A DNA stretch of 64,000 nucleotides from Brevundimonas sp. NIBR11 (GTDB lineage: Bacteria > Pseudomonadota > Alphaproteobacteria > Caulobacterales > Caulobacteraceae), in NCBI RefSeq assembly GCF_027912535.1, contig NZ_CP115465.1, forward strand, positions 531,001 through 595,000. The letters are read 5' to 3'. A program made the position numbers and the translations under genes. Positions 24,790 to 33,633 of the stretch are shown piece after piece; positions within the stretch are counted from its first letter, which is position 1; each line of letters starts with the position of its first letter. Under the pieces are notes generated by a model, which made no database searches, was not told the DNA's origin, and was given only the letters and a program-made list of their open reading frames with translations.

Positions 24790-26679
24790 TTATGGACGAT
24801 TTCTGGGCTGTCGCTCAGGTGTTGGACTCTCTGGACTCTGGACTGCTCGAGTCCAACCCGTCCCTGCGGACGTCGCCGAAGCCACCTGCACCGGCTCGGT
24901 CGAGAACGGCGTCGGCTCCTGTCCCGGCGGCGGCGCGACATAGTCCAGCCCGATCGGGATCAGGGTCTGGCCCGCCACCACGGCGTCAAGGGTGTTGAGC
25001 GGCCCGCCCGACATCCGCTGATAGATCCAGTAGGCCGCCACGACCTTCTCGACGTACTCACGCGCCTGGGGCACGTCGATCGTCTCGATCAGCAACAGGG
25101 GATCGGGATTCGGACCCAGTCGGCGCAGGGCGTCCAGCATCGGGCCCGGCCCGGCGTTGTAGCTGGCCACCGCGCGCAGCAGATCGCCCTGGAACTCGGG
25201 TCGCGCCAACATCCGGTTCACATAGGTCTGGCCCAGCCGGACGTTGGTCGCCGGGGTGAACAGCCGCTGTGGGCTGGAGACGAAACTCCGGTCGCCCGTC
25301 ATCTCGGCGGCCGTCGAAGGCATGACCTGCATCAGACCATAGGCGCCCACGGGCGACCGGGCCGAGGCGTTGAAGCCGCTTTCCTTCCTCGCGATCGCGT
25401 AGACCAGCGACCTTTCCAGGGTCCAGCCGCCCTCGGGGACGATCTCCGGCATCGGATAGTTGGCCACGTCGATGCGCGCCCCGTCGTTGCCGCCGCCGCC
25501 GAGACGCGGCCCCAGCACGCGGGCGAGGCCGGTCCACAGGCGACGCGTCCGGTCGGTGGCGGTCCGCAGGCCGTTCCTCAACTCGTCGCGAGCATCCGCC
25601 CCCCGACCGATTTCGAAGAAGGCCACGGTGCGCCGGGCGCGGGCGTCGCTGTTGAGGAAGTCGTCCATCTCGCGCTGATTGACGTTGATGGGGCCGTCAT
25701 TGGCGGAAGGGGTGCGGGCCACGGCCTCGTAGGGCGTAGGACCGTCGCCGTTCAGGATCGCCGGCTCCTCGCCCAGCTGACGCAGAGCGATCTGGCCGTA
25801 GAAGGTGGCGGGCCAGCGCGCCGAGATGCGCAGGAACTCCTGGATTCGATCCTGACGGCCGATCTGGCCTGCGGCGCGCGCGGCCCAGACGCCGGCTCCG
25901 GCGCGGGTCCAGCTGTCCTCGGTCGGATCGACCGCGACGCGTTCGAAGGCGGTGAAGGCGCGCGGGTAGTCGCCCAGACGCCAGGCGGCCAGGCCCACGA
26001 CCCACCAGTCGCCGATCTGCTCGCCTTGGGCGACCGCGCCCTGAAGGTCGTCACGGTTCAAAGCGACGCGCGCGGCCTTGGCCGGATCGCTTTCGGAGTT
26101 CCCGCCGGCCGCCGCGATCTGGTCCCAGGCGCGGCTGAAGAAGGCGCCGGTCGGACGGCGCGGCTCCTCGGCTCCGTCGGGACGGCGACGCATGGCAAGG
26201 GCGTACACTCGCTGGGCGCTCGGCAGGTCGGCGTAGTCGTTCAGCCAGGCCGACAGCTCGTCGTAGGAGGCCGTGTAGTTCGGATGGAACAGCCGCTCGA
26301 ACTCGACCTGGCCCAGCAGGACCCGGTCGCCGGCCTGACGCGCCGACGCTCGCGCCGCATCCAGATCGCCGCGACGCAGGGCGTCGAAGGCCGAGGTGTA
26401 GCTGATGCGATCCGCGTTGGAGAGGGCGTTGGTGCTGATCCGGATGCCCTGCTCGCCCTCACCCTCTGGCGCGGCTCCGCTGGCCTCGCTCGCGACCACC
26501 GACAGGTAGGGTTCGGGAGCGGCCAGGGCCGGGCTCGCCACGGCGGCGAGCAACAAGGCGAACGTCGACGCTCCGAGAGCGTGGCGGCGGAAACTGAACA
26601 AGGCGGCGGCCCCCTCGTGCTTCGCGTTCCCGTCTCGATTCAGGAGACGCGTGCTCTGCGATCGGTCGTCAAACAGCAA
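24790..26679 (-). CDS. slt: soluble lytic murein transglycosylase
   Basis: 629-residue periplasmic Slt-type enzyme that cleaves peptidoglycan to 1,6-anhydro-muropeptides. Signal region ends near ALAAP (residue 53) after an unusually long N-terminus; an internal start nearer the hydrophobic stretch is possible. A superhelical TPR-like domain (80-400) precedes the SLT domain: IARKESGFNASARSPVGAYG with catalytic Glu433, LMQVMPSTA, NVRLGQTYVN and ASYNAGPGPM. C-terminal tail is Pro/Thr-rich. Convergent with the small membrane gene. A promoter must lie in the 63-bp gap to udg or upstream of it. Confidence 0.94.
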   Translation of the reverse strand: MLFDDRSQSTRLLNRDGNAKHEGAAALFSFRRHALGASTFALLLAAVASPALAAPEPYLSVVASEASGAAPEGEGEQGIRISTNALSNADRISYTSAFDALRRGDLDAARASARQAGDRVLLGQVEFERLFHPNYTASYDELSAWLNDYADLPSAQRVYALAMRRRPDGAEEPRRPTGAFFSRAWDQIAAAGGNSESDPAKAARVALNRDDLQGAVAQGEQIGDWWVVGLAAWRLGDYPRAFTAFERVAVDPTEDSWTRAGAGVWAARAAGQIGRQDRIQEFLRISARWPATFYGQIALRQLGEEPAILNGDGPTPYEAVARTPSANDGPINVNQREMDDFLNSDARARRTVAFFEIGRGADARDELRNGLRTATDRTRRLWTGLARVLGPRLGGGGNDGARIDVANYPMPEIVPEGGWTLERSLVYAIARKESGFNASARSPVGAYGLMQVMPSTAAEMTGDRSFVSSPQRLFTPATNVRLGQTYVNRMLARPEFQGDLLRAVASYNAGPGPMLDALRRLGPNPDPLLLIETIDVPQAREYVEKVVAAYWIYQRMSGGPLNTLDAVVAGQTLIPIGLDYVAPPPGQEPTPFSTEPVQVASATSAGTGWTRAVQSPESPTPERQPRNRP

Positions 26680-26742
26680 GTATGCCGCAATGCGTCGAAT
26701 CCCTCAATCACATCAGCGGCATGGAACCCTGTAACTTTGGTT

Positions 26743-27534
26743 CTAGGCGGAATCCTGTCCGTCCAACCTGACCGCGAGCTCGAGCATATCGGCCCAGACC
26801 TGACGCTTGGCCTGGGGCTGACGCAGCAGAAAGGCGGGATGGAGCGTGGGCATGACGGGCGCCGCGACGTCGCCTTCGGCCAGTCGCCAGTCGTGCCACT
26901 GACCCCGCATCCGCAGGATGCCCTCGTCGGTCTTGAGCACCGCCTTGGCCGCCGCCGCGCCCAGCAGCAGCACGGCCTTCGGCTTCATCAGATAGAAGGC
27001 CCGTTCCACGAAGGGGGCGCAGACCGCCTGCTCCTGCGGCGTCGGCGTGCGGTTGCCCGGCGGCCGCCAGAAGACGGTGTTGGTGATATAGACCCGGTCT
27101 GTCAGTCCCGCCGCCGCGATCATCCTGTCCAGCAGCTTGCCCGCCTTGCCCACGAAGGGCTGGCCCGCCGCGTCCTCGTCCGCGCCCGGCGCTTCACCGA
27201 TGATCAGGATCGGCGCATGCGGATCGCCGCGTCCGAAGACACATTGCCGCGCCCCCATACCGACCAGTTCGCAGCCCTTGAAACTGGCCGCGGCCTCCGC
27301 CAGCGCCTCCATCGTGTCCGCGCCATTCGCCAGCCGACGCGCCTCCGACGTCTGATCGACCAGATCCACCACCGGCGTGACCGACTCGGTCGCCTTGGCT
27401 ACGGCCTTCAGGGCCGGAGCGATGACGATTGTCCGATCGACCGCCGCTTCCTCGAAACAGGCGTCCACCCCCGCGTCGGCCCAGAAGGCGAGCAGGCTTT
27501 CGATTGCGGCGATGTCCGAGGTTTGAGCGTTCAT
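26743..27534 (-). CDS. family 4 uracil-DNA glycosylase
   Basis: 263 residues. An N-terminal extension (about 1-95) precedes a UDG-4-type domain: APILIIGEAPGADEDAAGQP (catalytic motif A), FVGKAGKLLDRMIAAAGL, YITNTVFWRPPGNRTPTPQE, PKAVLLLGAAAAKAVL and the C-terminal MPTLHPAFLLRQP (motif B with His). Removes uracil from deaminated cytosine. Divergent from the ETF-QO gene; 91 bp between them holds both promoters. It lies 62 bp before slt on the same strand. Confidence 0.93.
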   Translation of the reverse strand: MNAQTSDIAAIESLLAFWADAGVDACFEEAAVDRTIVIAPALKAVAKATESVTPVVDLVDQTSEARRLANGADTMEALAEAAASFKGCELVGMGARQCVFGRGDPHAPILIIGEAPGADEDAAGQPFVGKAGKLLDRMIAAAGLTDRVYITNTVFWRPPGNRTPTPQEQAVCAPFVERAFYLMKPKAVLLLGAAAAKAVLKTDEGILRMRGQWHDWRLAEGDVAAPVMPTLHPAFLLRQPQAKRQVWADMLELAVRLDGQDSA

Positions 27535-27625
27535 GATCTTGGCCCGCAGGGATAGTCCTTGACCGCCCCTGCGTCACGTTCCGATAACCGGACAACCACA
27601 CGACGCGCGAGGAATAATAAGCGAC

Positions 27626-29380
27626 ATGGCCGAGCAAGCGATCGAAGGCGGCGCCACGACCCCCGCGCAGGAAGCCATCCTCGACAACCTGCCGCCGCTC
27701 GAGGCGCTGCAGGGCGTCGAGCGCGAGGTCATGGAGTACGACGTCCTGATCGTCGGCGGCGGCCCCGCCGGTCTCGCAGCCGCCATCCGCCTGAAGCAGC
27801 GGGCGGAGAAGGACGGCAAGGAGATCAATGTCGCCGTGCTGGAGAAGTCGGCCGAGATCGGCGGCCACATCCTGTCCGGCGCCGTCATCGACCCCAAGGC
27901 GCTCAACGAGCTGTTCCCCGACTGGCAAGAACGTGGCGCCCCTTTGGAGACTCCGGTCACCGAGGACCGCTTCATGATCCTGGGGCCAATGGGTCAGGCC
28001 AGCCTGCCCATGGCTCTGCTGCCGCCCATGATGCACAACGACGGCTGCTACATCGCTTCGCTTGGCAACGTCGCGCGGTGGCTGGGCGAGCAGGCGGAAG
28101 GCCTGGGCGTCGAGGTCTATCCCGGCATGGCCGCCAGTCACGTGGTCTGGGACGAACCGACGGGCCGGGTGAAGGGCGTCGTCGCCGGCGTCTTCGGCAT
28201 CGATAAGCACGGCCACCCCACGGGCGACTTCCAGCCGGGCATCGAGCTGCACGGCAAGTACGTCTTCATCGCCGAGGGCGTGCGCGGGTCGCTGGCCAAG
28301 ACCATCATCGCCCGCCACCAGCTGGCCAAGGACTCCAGCCCCCAGAAGTTCGGCATCGGCCTGAAGGAGCTGTGGCAGATCCCGGCCGAGAAGCACCACC
28401 CCGGCCTGGCCCAGCACACCACCGGTTGGCCGCTGGACGAGTTCACCGGCGGCGGCTCCTTCATGTACCACTTCGGGGACAACTACGTGGCCATCGGCTA
28501 CGTCGTGCACCTGAACTACAAGGACCCGTTCCTGTCGCCATTCGACGAGTTCCAGCGGTTTAAGCACCACCCCGCCATCGCCGACCACCTGGAAGGCGGG
28601 ACCCGCATCTCTTACGGCGCGCGCGCCATCACCGAGGGCGGCTTCCAGTCGGTGCCGAAGCTGGCCTTCCCCGGCGGCGCCCTGATCGGCTGCTCGGCCG
28701 GCTTCGTGAACGTTCCGCGCATCAAGGGCAGCCACAACGCCATGAAGACCGGCATGCTGGCCGCCGACGCCGCCTATGACGCCGTCATGGCCGGCCGCTC
28801 GGGCGATGAACTGGTCGAATACCAGACCGCCTATGAGAAGAGCTGGGTCGCCAAGGAACTCAAGGCCGTTCGCAACGCCAAGCCCTATCTGACCAAGTTC
28901 GGCACGACGCTTGGCGGCGCCTTCGGGGTCGCGGAGATGTGGCTGGCCTCCTTCGGCCTGACGATGCCGTGGACGATGAAGCACTCCAAGACCGACGCGG
29001 CCTCGACCGAGCCGGCATCGAAGCACAAGCCGCGCGTCTATCCGAAGCCTGACGGCAAGCTGTCCTTCGACAAGCTCTCGTCGGTGTTCATCTCCAACAC
29101 CAACCACGCCGAGGAACAGCCGGCCCACCTGAAGCTGATCGACCCCTCCGTGCCGATCCGCGTCAACCTGCCGAAGTATGGGGAGCCTGCGCGCCTCTAT
29201 TGCCCGGCGGGCGTCTACGAGGTCGTCTACGCCGACGAGACGAACAGGGCCGATCCGAAGTTCGTCATCAACGCCCAGAACTGCGTCCACTGCAAAACCT
29301 GCGACATCAAGGACCCGTCGCAGAACATCGTCTGGACCACGCCCGAGGGCGGCGGCGGCCCCAACTATCCGAATATGTAG
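27626..29380 (+). CDS. electron transfer flavoprotein-ubiquinone oxidoreductase
   Basis: 584-residue ETF-QO, a membrane-associated flavoprotein that passes electrons from acyl-CoA and amine dehydrogenases via ETF to ubiquinone. FAD site YDVLIVGGGPAGLAAAIRLK near 33-52; GAVIDPKALNELFPDW; FITPGG-like central region; and the C-terminal 4Fe-4S cluster: CPAGVYEVVY plus NCVHCKTCDIKDPSQNI. Length and order match the family. Strong expression is suggested by its codon use. The partner genes etfA/etfB are not in the window. Confidence 0.97.
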   Translation: MAEQAIEGGATTPAQEAILDNLPPLEALQGVEREVMEYDVLIVGGGPAGLAAAIRLKQRAEKDGKEINVAVLEKSAEIGGHILSGAVIDPKALNELFPDWQERGAPLETPVTEDRFMILGPMGQASLPMALLPPMMHNDGCYIASLGNVARWLGEQAEGLGVEVYPGMAASHVVWDEPTGRVKGVVAGVFGIDKHGHPTGDFQPGIELHGKYVFIAEGVRGSLAKTIIARHQLAKDSSPQKFGIGLKELWQIPAEKHHPGLAQHTTGWPLDEFTGGGSFMYHFGDNYVAIGYVVHLNYKDPFLSPFDEFQRFKHHPAIADHLEGGTRISYGARAITEGGFQSVPKLAFPGGALIGCSAGFVNVPRIKGSHNAMKTGMLAADAAYDAVMAGRSGDELVEYQTAYEKSWVAKELKAVRNAKPYLTKFGTTLGGAFGVAEMWLASFGLTMPWTMKHSKTDAASTEPASKHKPRVYPKPDGKLSFDKLSSVFISNTNHAEEQPAHLKLIDPSVPIRVNLPKYGEPARLYCPAGVYEVVYADETNRADPKFVINAQNCVHCKTCDIKDPSQNIVWTTPEGGGGPNYPNM

Positions 29381-29433
29381 CAGGGCGGGCGAGGGGCCTT
29401 GTCGCGGCCGCATAAGCCGGTGAATGTCGGGGA

Positions 29434-31236
29434 ATGCGTCACGCCCCCCTCCGATCGATCCTGATCGCCGTCACCGCCCTGACGGCCGCGCCCGCCTTCG
29501 CCCAGGAGGCGCCACCCGTCGCCGATCCCGCGCCGGCGATCCAGGACGTCGTGCCGACCCCGCCGCTCGCACCGCTGATCGTGGTGGGTGAGGATGCCGA
29601 GGCGCCCGCCCCGACCATCGACGCCGTCCCCCGCGTCTGGGCCCCCGTGCCCCGGGACGCTGAGGGCCGCACGGCCTATGGTCTTTACCTCTCCGGCCGC
29701 TCCGCCCTCAGCCGCGGCGAGGCCGAGGAGGGCGCCGCCTACCTGAGCGCCGTCGAAAGCCTGACGCCGGAACAGCGCACGGTGCGCGATCAGGCCTTCA
29801 CCGCCGCCCTCCTGGCGGGAGACCTCGACGTCGCCGCGCGCATCTCGCCCGACCGCGAGACCGCCTCGCCGGTGATCGCCGAGGCCGGAGCGCTCGTCAC
29901 GGTGGTCCAGACTTTCGTCGCCGGAGACGCCCGCGAAGCCAATGCAGAGCTGAAGGCCCGGCCTGTCCTGGCGCCCCATGCCCGCGCCGCGACCCTGATC
30001 GCGCCCTGGATCGCCGCCGCGGCCGGGGACTGGGAGACGGCGCTGGCCGAGCCCAACCCGACCGGAGACGGGCTGACGGTCCTCTTCGGCCGCCTGCATC
30101 GGGCGGAATTGATGGAGCATCGTCGGCGTTTCGACGAAGCCGAATCCGAGCTTCACGCCCTGGCTTTCGATGCCCGGTCCGCGCCTCTGTTCCGCGCTCC
30201 GTACGGGGCGTTCCTGGAGCGTCGAGGCAAACGCGAAGAGGCCCTGGCCTTCTACGATGCGACCCTGGCGTCCGGGGCCTATGATCCCATGATCGTCGCC
30301 GCCAAGGCTCGGGTCGAGGCGCGGGGCCGGGCTCCGGCCCTGTCCGGCTATCGTCAGGGGGCCGCGCGGGCTCTGATCGTCGCCGCCCGTCAGGCCGGCG
30401 GCGAGGGCGCCAACGAGTTCGCGGTCGTCTATCTGCGCCTCGCGCTGAACCTGAACGACGAGCCGGAGACCGTCTACCTGCTAGGTCAGACCCTCGCCCA
30501 GGCCAATCTGGACACGGCGTCGCGCGCCGTCCTCGCCCGGGTGCCGCGCTCCAGCCCGGTCCTCTACGCCAGCTCCCAGATCGCCATCGGCGTCAGCCTG
30601 TCCGAGGACAAGAAGCTGGATGAGGCTCTCGCGGCCTTCCGGGCCGCAGGCGAGGTCGCTCCCGACGACCCCCGCGTCGCCTTCGTGACGGCGGGTCAAC
30701 TGGTCCAGCTGAGTCGCTACGAAGAGGCTCTGACCCTGTTGAACGGCCCCTTGCTGGACACCGCGACCCAGAGCGCCGACGTCCGGTTCATGCGCGGAGC
30801 CGCCTACGAGTCCCTGGGCCGGATTCCGGAGGCGGAGGCGCAACTGTGGGCGGCCCTGCAGGAAAAGCCGAACGATCCGACCTATCTCAACTACCTCGGC
30901 TACCTCTGGGTCGACAGCGGAACGCGCGTGGCCGAAGGCGCCGAGATGATCAGCCGAGCCCACGTCGCCGATCCTGACAACGGCAACATCCAGGACAGCC
31001 TGGGTTGGGCTCTCTACCGCCAGGGTCAGTTCGACAGCGCGGTGGAAACCCTTGAGAGCGCCGTGGCCAAGGAGCCGGCCAACGCCGAGATCAACGACCA
31101 TCTGGGCGACGCCTACTGGCAGGTCGGGCGTCGCCGCGAGGCGGGCTTCCAGTGGAACCGCGTCTTGACGCTGGACCCCGACGACGAACGTCGCGCCGAA
31201 GTCGAACGCAAGCTGACCGACGGGTTGCCGCTCTGA
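29434..31236 (+). CDS. exported TPR protein
   Basis: 600 residues. Signal peptide (1-24, ends APAFAQ), a Pro/Ala/Val-rich linker, then a long alpha-helical array. TPR units are clearest towards the C-terminus: LDEALAAFRAAGEVAPDDPR, YEEALTLLNGPLLD, RIPEAEAQLWAALQEKPNDP, and GQFDSAVETLESAVAKEPAN. Such proteins scaffold envelope complexes; no partner is evident. Its TGA overlaps the start of ispE (CTGA), so the two are translationally coupled. Start ATG at 29434. Function not assigned. Confidence 0.88.
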   Translation: MRHAPLRSILIAVTALTAAPAFAQEAPPVADPAPAIQDVVPTPPLAPLIVVGEDAEAPAPTIDAVPRVWAPVPRDAEGRTAYGLYLSGRSALSRGEAEEGAAYLSAVESLTPEQRTVRDQAFTAALLAGDLDVAARISPDRETASPVIAEAGALVTVVQTFVAGDAREANAELKARPVLAPHARAATLIAPWIAAAAGDWETALAEPNPTGDGLTVLFGRLHRAELMEHRRRFDEAESELHALAFDARSAPLFRAPYGAFLERRGKREEALAFYDATLASGAYDPMIVAAKARVEARGRAPALSGYRQGAARALIVAARQAGGEGANEFAVVYLRLALNLNDEPETVYLLGQTLAQANLDTASRAVLARVPRSSPVLYASSQIAIGVSLSEDKKLDEALAAFRAAGEVAPDDPRVAFVTAGQLVQLSRYEEALTLLNGPLLDTATQSADVRFMRGAAYESLGRIPEAEAQLWAALQEKPNDPTYLNYLGYLWVDSGTRVAEGAEMISRAHVADPDNGNIQDSLGWALYRQGQFDSAVETLESAVAKEPANAEINDHLGDAYWQVGRRREAGFQWNRVLTLDPDDERRAEVERKLTDGLPL

Positions 31237-32120
31237 CGTCCCTGACGGCGGTCGCCCGAGCCAAGGTCAACCTGTTCCTGCACGTCGGGCCGCTGGACGC
31301 GAACGGCTACCACCCGCTGGCCAGCCTGGTCGCCTTTGCCGACGCCGGGGACGTGGTCACGGTCGCCCCCTCGGACCGGCTGTCGCTGACCGTGACCGGA
31401 CCCTTTGGCAAGCCTCTGGCCGGAGAGGGCGACAACCTGATCCTGAAGGCCCTGCGCGCGCTGGGTGAGGCGACCGGCGGGGGCGAACCGGCCCTGGCGG
31501 TGACCCTGGACAAGCGCCTGCCCATCGCGGCCGGTCTGGGCGGGGGATCATCGGACGCGGGGGCCGCCCTGCGTCTGGCCGACGAGGCCCTGGGACTGAA
31601 CCTGGGGGACGACAGCCTGACGGCGCTGTCGCGAGCGGTCGGGGCGGACGGGCCCATGTGTCTGGCGATGCGATCGGCCTGGGCCGAAGGCGTCGGCGAC
31701 CGACTGTCGTTCGAGCCCGCCTTGCCGCCGCTGCATGCCGTCTTGGCCAATCCTGGCCGGCCCTCGCCGACGGCTGCCGTCTATGGCGCCTATGACGCCG
31801 GGTCCACGCGGGCCGCGGATCGGCCCGCGCCTCCCCCGAATTGGTCATCCGGCGAAGTGATCGACTGGCTCGCCCGACAGCGGAACGATCTCCAGGCGCC
31901 CGCCGTCTCGCTGGAACCGGCCGTCGGCGAGGCTCTGTCGGCCATGGCCGCCACGGGCGCGCGTCTGACCCGGATGTCGGGCTCCGGCGCGACGGTTTTC
32001 GGGCTCTTCGAGACTGCAGACGCCGCGCGCGAGGCCGCCGGTAAGCTGCGAAAACTCCATGATAACTGGTGGATCGAACGGGCTGTATTCGGTGATGAAC
32101 GGGACGAAGCGTCACAATAA
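31233..32120 (+). CDS. ispE: 4-diphosphocytidyl-2-C-methyl-D-erythritol kinase
   Basis: 295-residue GHMP kinase of the MEP isoprenoid pathway, phosphorylating CDP-ME. Family signatures: ARAKVNLFLHVGPLDANGYH at the N-terminus (substrate-binding Lys and His), LPIAAGLGGGSSDAGAALRL (ATP-binding loop), VGADGPMCL, and MSGSGATVFGLF near the C-terminus. No ATG, GTG or TTG occurs between the upstream stop and AKVNLF, so the start must be the CTG at 31233 in CTGA (or the nearby CTG at about 31242). Reading further upstream enters the TPR gene. Coupled to the TPR gene. Confidence 0.95.
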   Translation: MTSLTAVARAKVNLFLHVGPLDANGYHPLASLVAFADAGDVVTVAPSDRLSLTVTGPFGKPLAGEGDNLILKALRALGEATGGGEPALAVTLDKRLPIAAGLGGGSSDAGAALRLADEALGLNLGDDSLTALSRAVGADGPMCLAMRSAWAEGVGDRLSFEPALPPLHAVLANPGRPSPTAAVYGAYDAGSTRAADRPAPPPNWSSGEVIDWLARQRNDLQAPAVSLEPAVGEALSAMAATGARLTRMSGSGATVFGLFETADAAREAAGKLRKLHDNWWIERAVFGDERDEASQ

Positions 32121-32307
32121 ATCGAAGTCAAAGCCGAGGGGCGTCAACGACGCCTGAGGTGACGCGAAGCTCTGCTTTGTCGACCCAAATAACGTTAAGT
32201 GGTGGAACCTGCACCGTGTGAAAGCCTTTCACTGGCTTCGTAACACTGAGTAACGGGTCGCGAGCGTTTCCTCCCCGACGGCCCCGCAGCATTGAAAGGA
32301 TACTGTC

Positions 32308-33423
32308 ATGCTTCGCACGCGTCTTCTGACCGCGACCGCTGCTGTCGCCCTGTTCGCCACCGGCTCCGCCTTCGCCCAGACCGCGCCGACCGCTCCGGTC
32401 GGCCCCGCCACCACCCCGCCTGTCGCCGCCGAAGAGCCGACGCAGGAGCAACCCATGGCCCCGGCCGCGCAGGCCGCTGCGCCGGCGACGACCCCCGCCG
32501 CTCCGGCCCAGACGGCCGCCGCGACCCAGAACACGGTCGTCGATGTGCTTCGCGCCAACGGCCAGTTCACGACGCTGCTGGCCGCGCTCGACGCCGCCCA
32601 GCTGACCGAGACGCTCAGCACCCAGCCGGCGATCTCCATCTTCGCCCCGACCGACGCGGCCTTCGCCGCCCTGCCGGAGGCGGACCGCGCCCGCCTGCTA
32701 GACCCGGCCAACGTCAATGAGCTCCGCCAGGTTCTGCTCTATCACGTCGTCGTCGCCGATGTTCAGTCGAGCCAGATCGAGGGCGCCAAGGGCGGCGTCC
32801 AGACCGCGGCCACCACCGAGGTTCAACTGGACGGCACGGGCGACGCCATCAAGGTCGACAACGCCACGGTGACGACGGCCGATCTCGACGCCGGCAACGG
32901 CGCCGTCTTCATCATCGACCGCGTGCTGAACCCGGCCGAGTCGATGGTCGCCGCCGGCGATGCCGAGGAAGCGACCACGCCGGCCGCTGACGACACGGAA
33001 ACCGCCGCCCCGCCCGCCGAAGACGACAGCGTGGAAGCCACGCCGCCGGCAGGTGATGACATGACGGACGACTCGGCCACCGCCGACGCCATGGACGCCG
33101 ACAGCGCCACCGACGAGGGCGCCGTCGCTCCGCCGCCGACCACCCCGGCCGCGCCTTCGGCCCCGGCCGCTGCGCCGACCGCGCCCATGACCTCGGCTCC
33201 GGCCGCTCCGATGACGCCGCCGGTCGCCTCGCCGATGACCGCCTCGCCGACCACGACGACCGCCACCACCCGTCCGGCGACTGGCGTGAACGCGCCGAAC
33301 GGCCAACCGGCCGCGACGACGACCACGACTGTCGCTTCGCCGACCGTCCCCAACCCGACCGACGGTCAGGTGGATGATGAGGACGAAACGGACGATACGG
33401 CCACGCCGACTCCGCAAGCCTAA
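32308..33423 (+). CDS. exported fasciclin-domain protein with long Pro/Ala/Thr tail
   Basis: 371 residues. Signal peptide (1-24, ends GSAFAQ), Pro/Ala/Thr linker (25-70), FAS1 domain at about 72-210 (TTLLAALDAAQLTETLSTQP, SIFAPTDAAFAALPEADRA, LLYHVVVADVQSSQIEG, GAVFIIDRVLNP), then a tail of about 160 residues almost wholly Ala/Pro/Thr/Asp, with MTAS and TTTT runs. The tail is low-complexity, probably disordered and possibly wall-spanning. Second FAS1 protein in the window (first at 20536). The promoter lies in the 187-bp gap after ispE. Confidence 0.9.
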   Translation: MLRTRLLTATAAVALFATGSAFAQTAPTAPVGPATTPPVAAEEPTQEQPMAPAAQAAAPATTPAAPAQTAAATQNTVVDVLRANGQFTTLLAALDAAQLTETLSTQPAISIFAPTDAAFAALPEADRARLLDPANVNELRQVLLYHVVVADVQSSQIEGAKGGVQTAATTEVQLDGTGDAIKVDNATVTTADLDAGNGAVFIIDRVLNPAESMVAAGDAEEATTPAADDTETAAPPAEDDSVEATPPAGDDMTDDSATADAMDADSATDEGAVAPPPTTPAAPSAPAAAPTAPMTSAPAAPMTPPVASPMTASPTTTTATTRPATGVNAPNGQPAATTTTTVASPTVPNPTDGQVDDEDETDDTATPTPQA

Positions 33424-33460
33424 TCAGGCCCACAGCGGTTGAGTTGGAAGGCGGCAGACC

Positions 33461-33530
33461 TCGAGCCTGATCGCCAAAAAGAAGCCGGGGCCGCTGCGCG
33501 GTCCCGGCTTTTGGCGTGAATCAGGCTCGA
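33461..33530 (+). terminator. large cruciform-type terminator
   Basis: Nested inverted repeats: outer TCGAGCCTGAT/ATCAGGCTCGA, middle CGCCAAAA/TTTTGGCG, inner AGCCGGG/CCCGGCT followed by TTTT. The inner hairpin is a plausible intrinsic terminator for the fasciclin gene; the outer arms extend it to a hairpin of about 70 nt. Confidence 0.7.
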
Positions 33531-33540
33531 ATTGTCGCTG

Positions 33541-33589
33541 GGGCGCGATCCGACCGGAAAACCGGGTTCCACTTTTCCGGATCGCGCCC
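33541..33589. repeat. dispersed palindromic element
   Basis: GGGCGCGATCCG (33541-33552) and its inverted copy CGGATCGCGCCC (33578-33589) flank a core with GGAAAA and TTTTCC (ACCGGAAAACCGGGTTCC). The style matches the short GATCCGGAAAA-type palindromes scattered through alphaproteobacterial intergenic regions. It ends 44 bp before the glyQ start. Confidence 0.7.
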
Positions 33590-33633
33590 TAGGGTCCGCC
33601 GCCTTTCTCTTTGCCCAGAAGACTGACCTCCCC

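Noticed and set aside
32200..32240. GGAACC box upstream of fasciclin gene as a possible EcfG (sigma-T) promoter
   Set aside because: No CGTT element at the right spacing, so the general-stress promoter is not supported.
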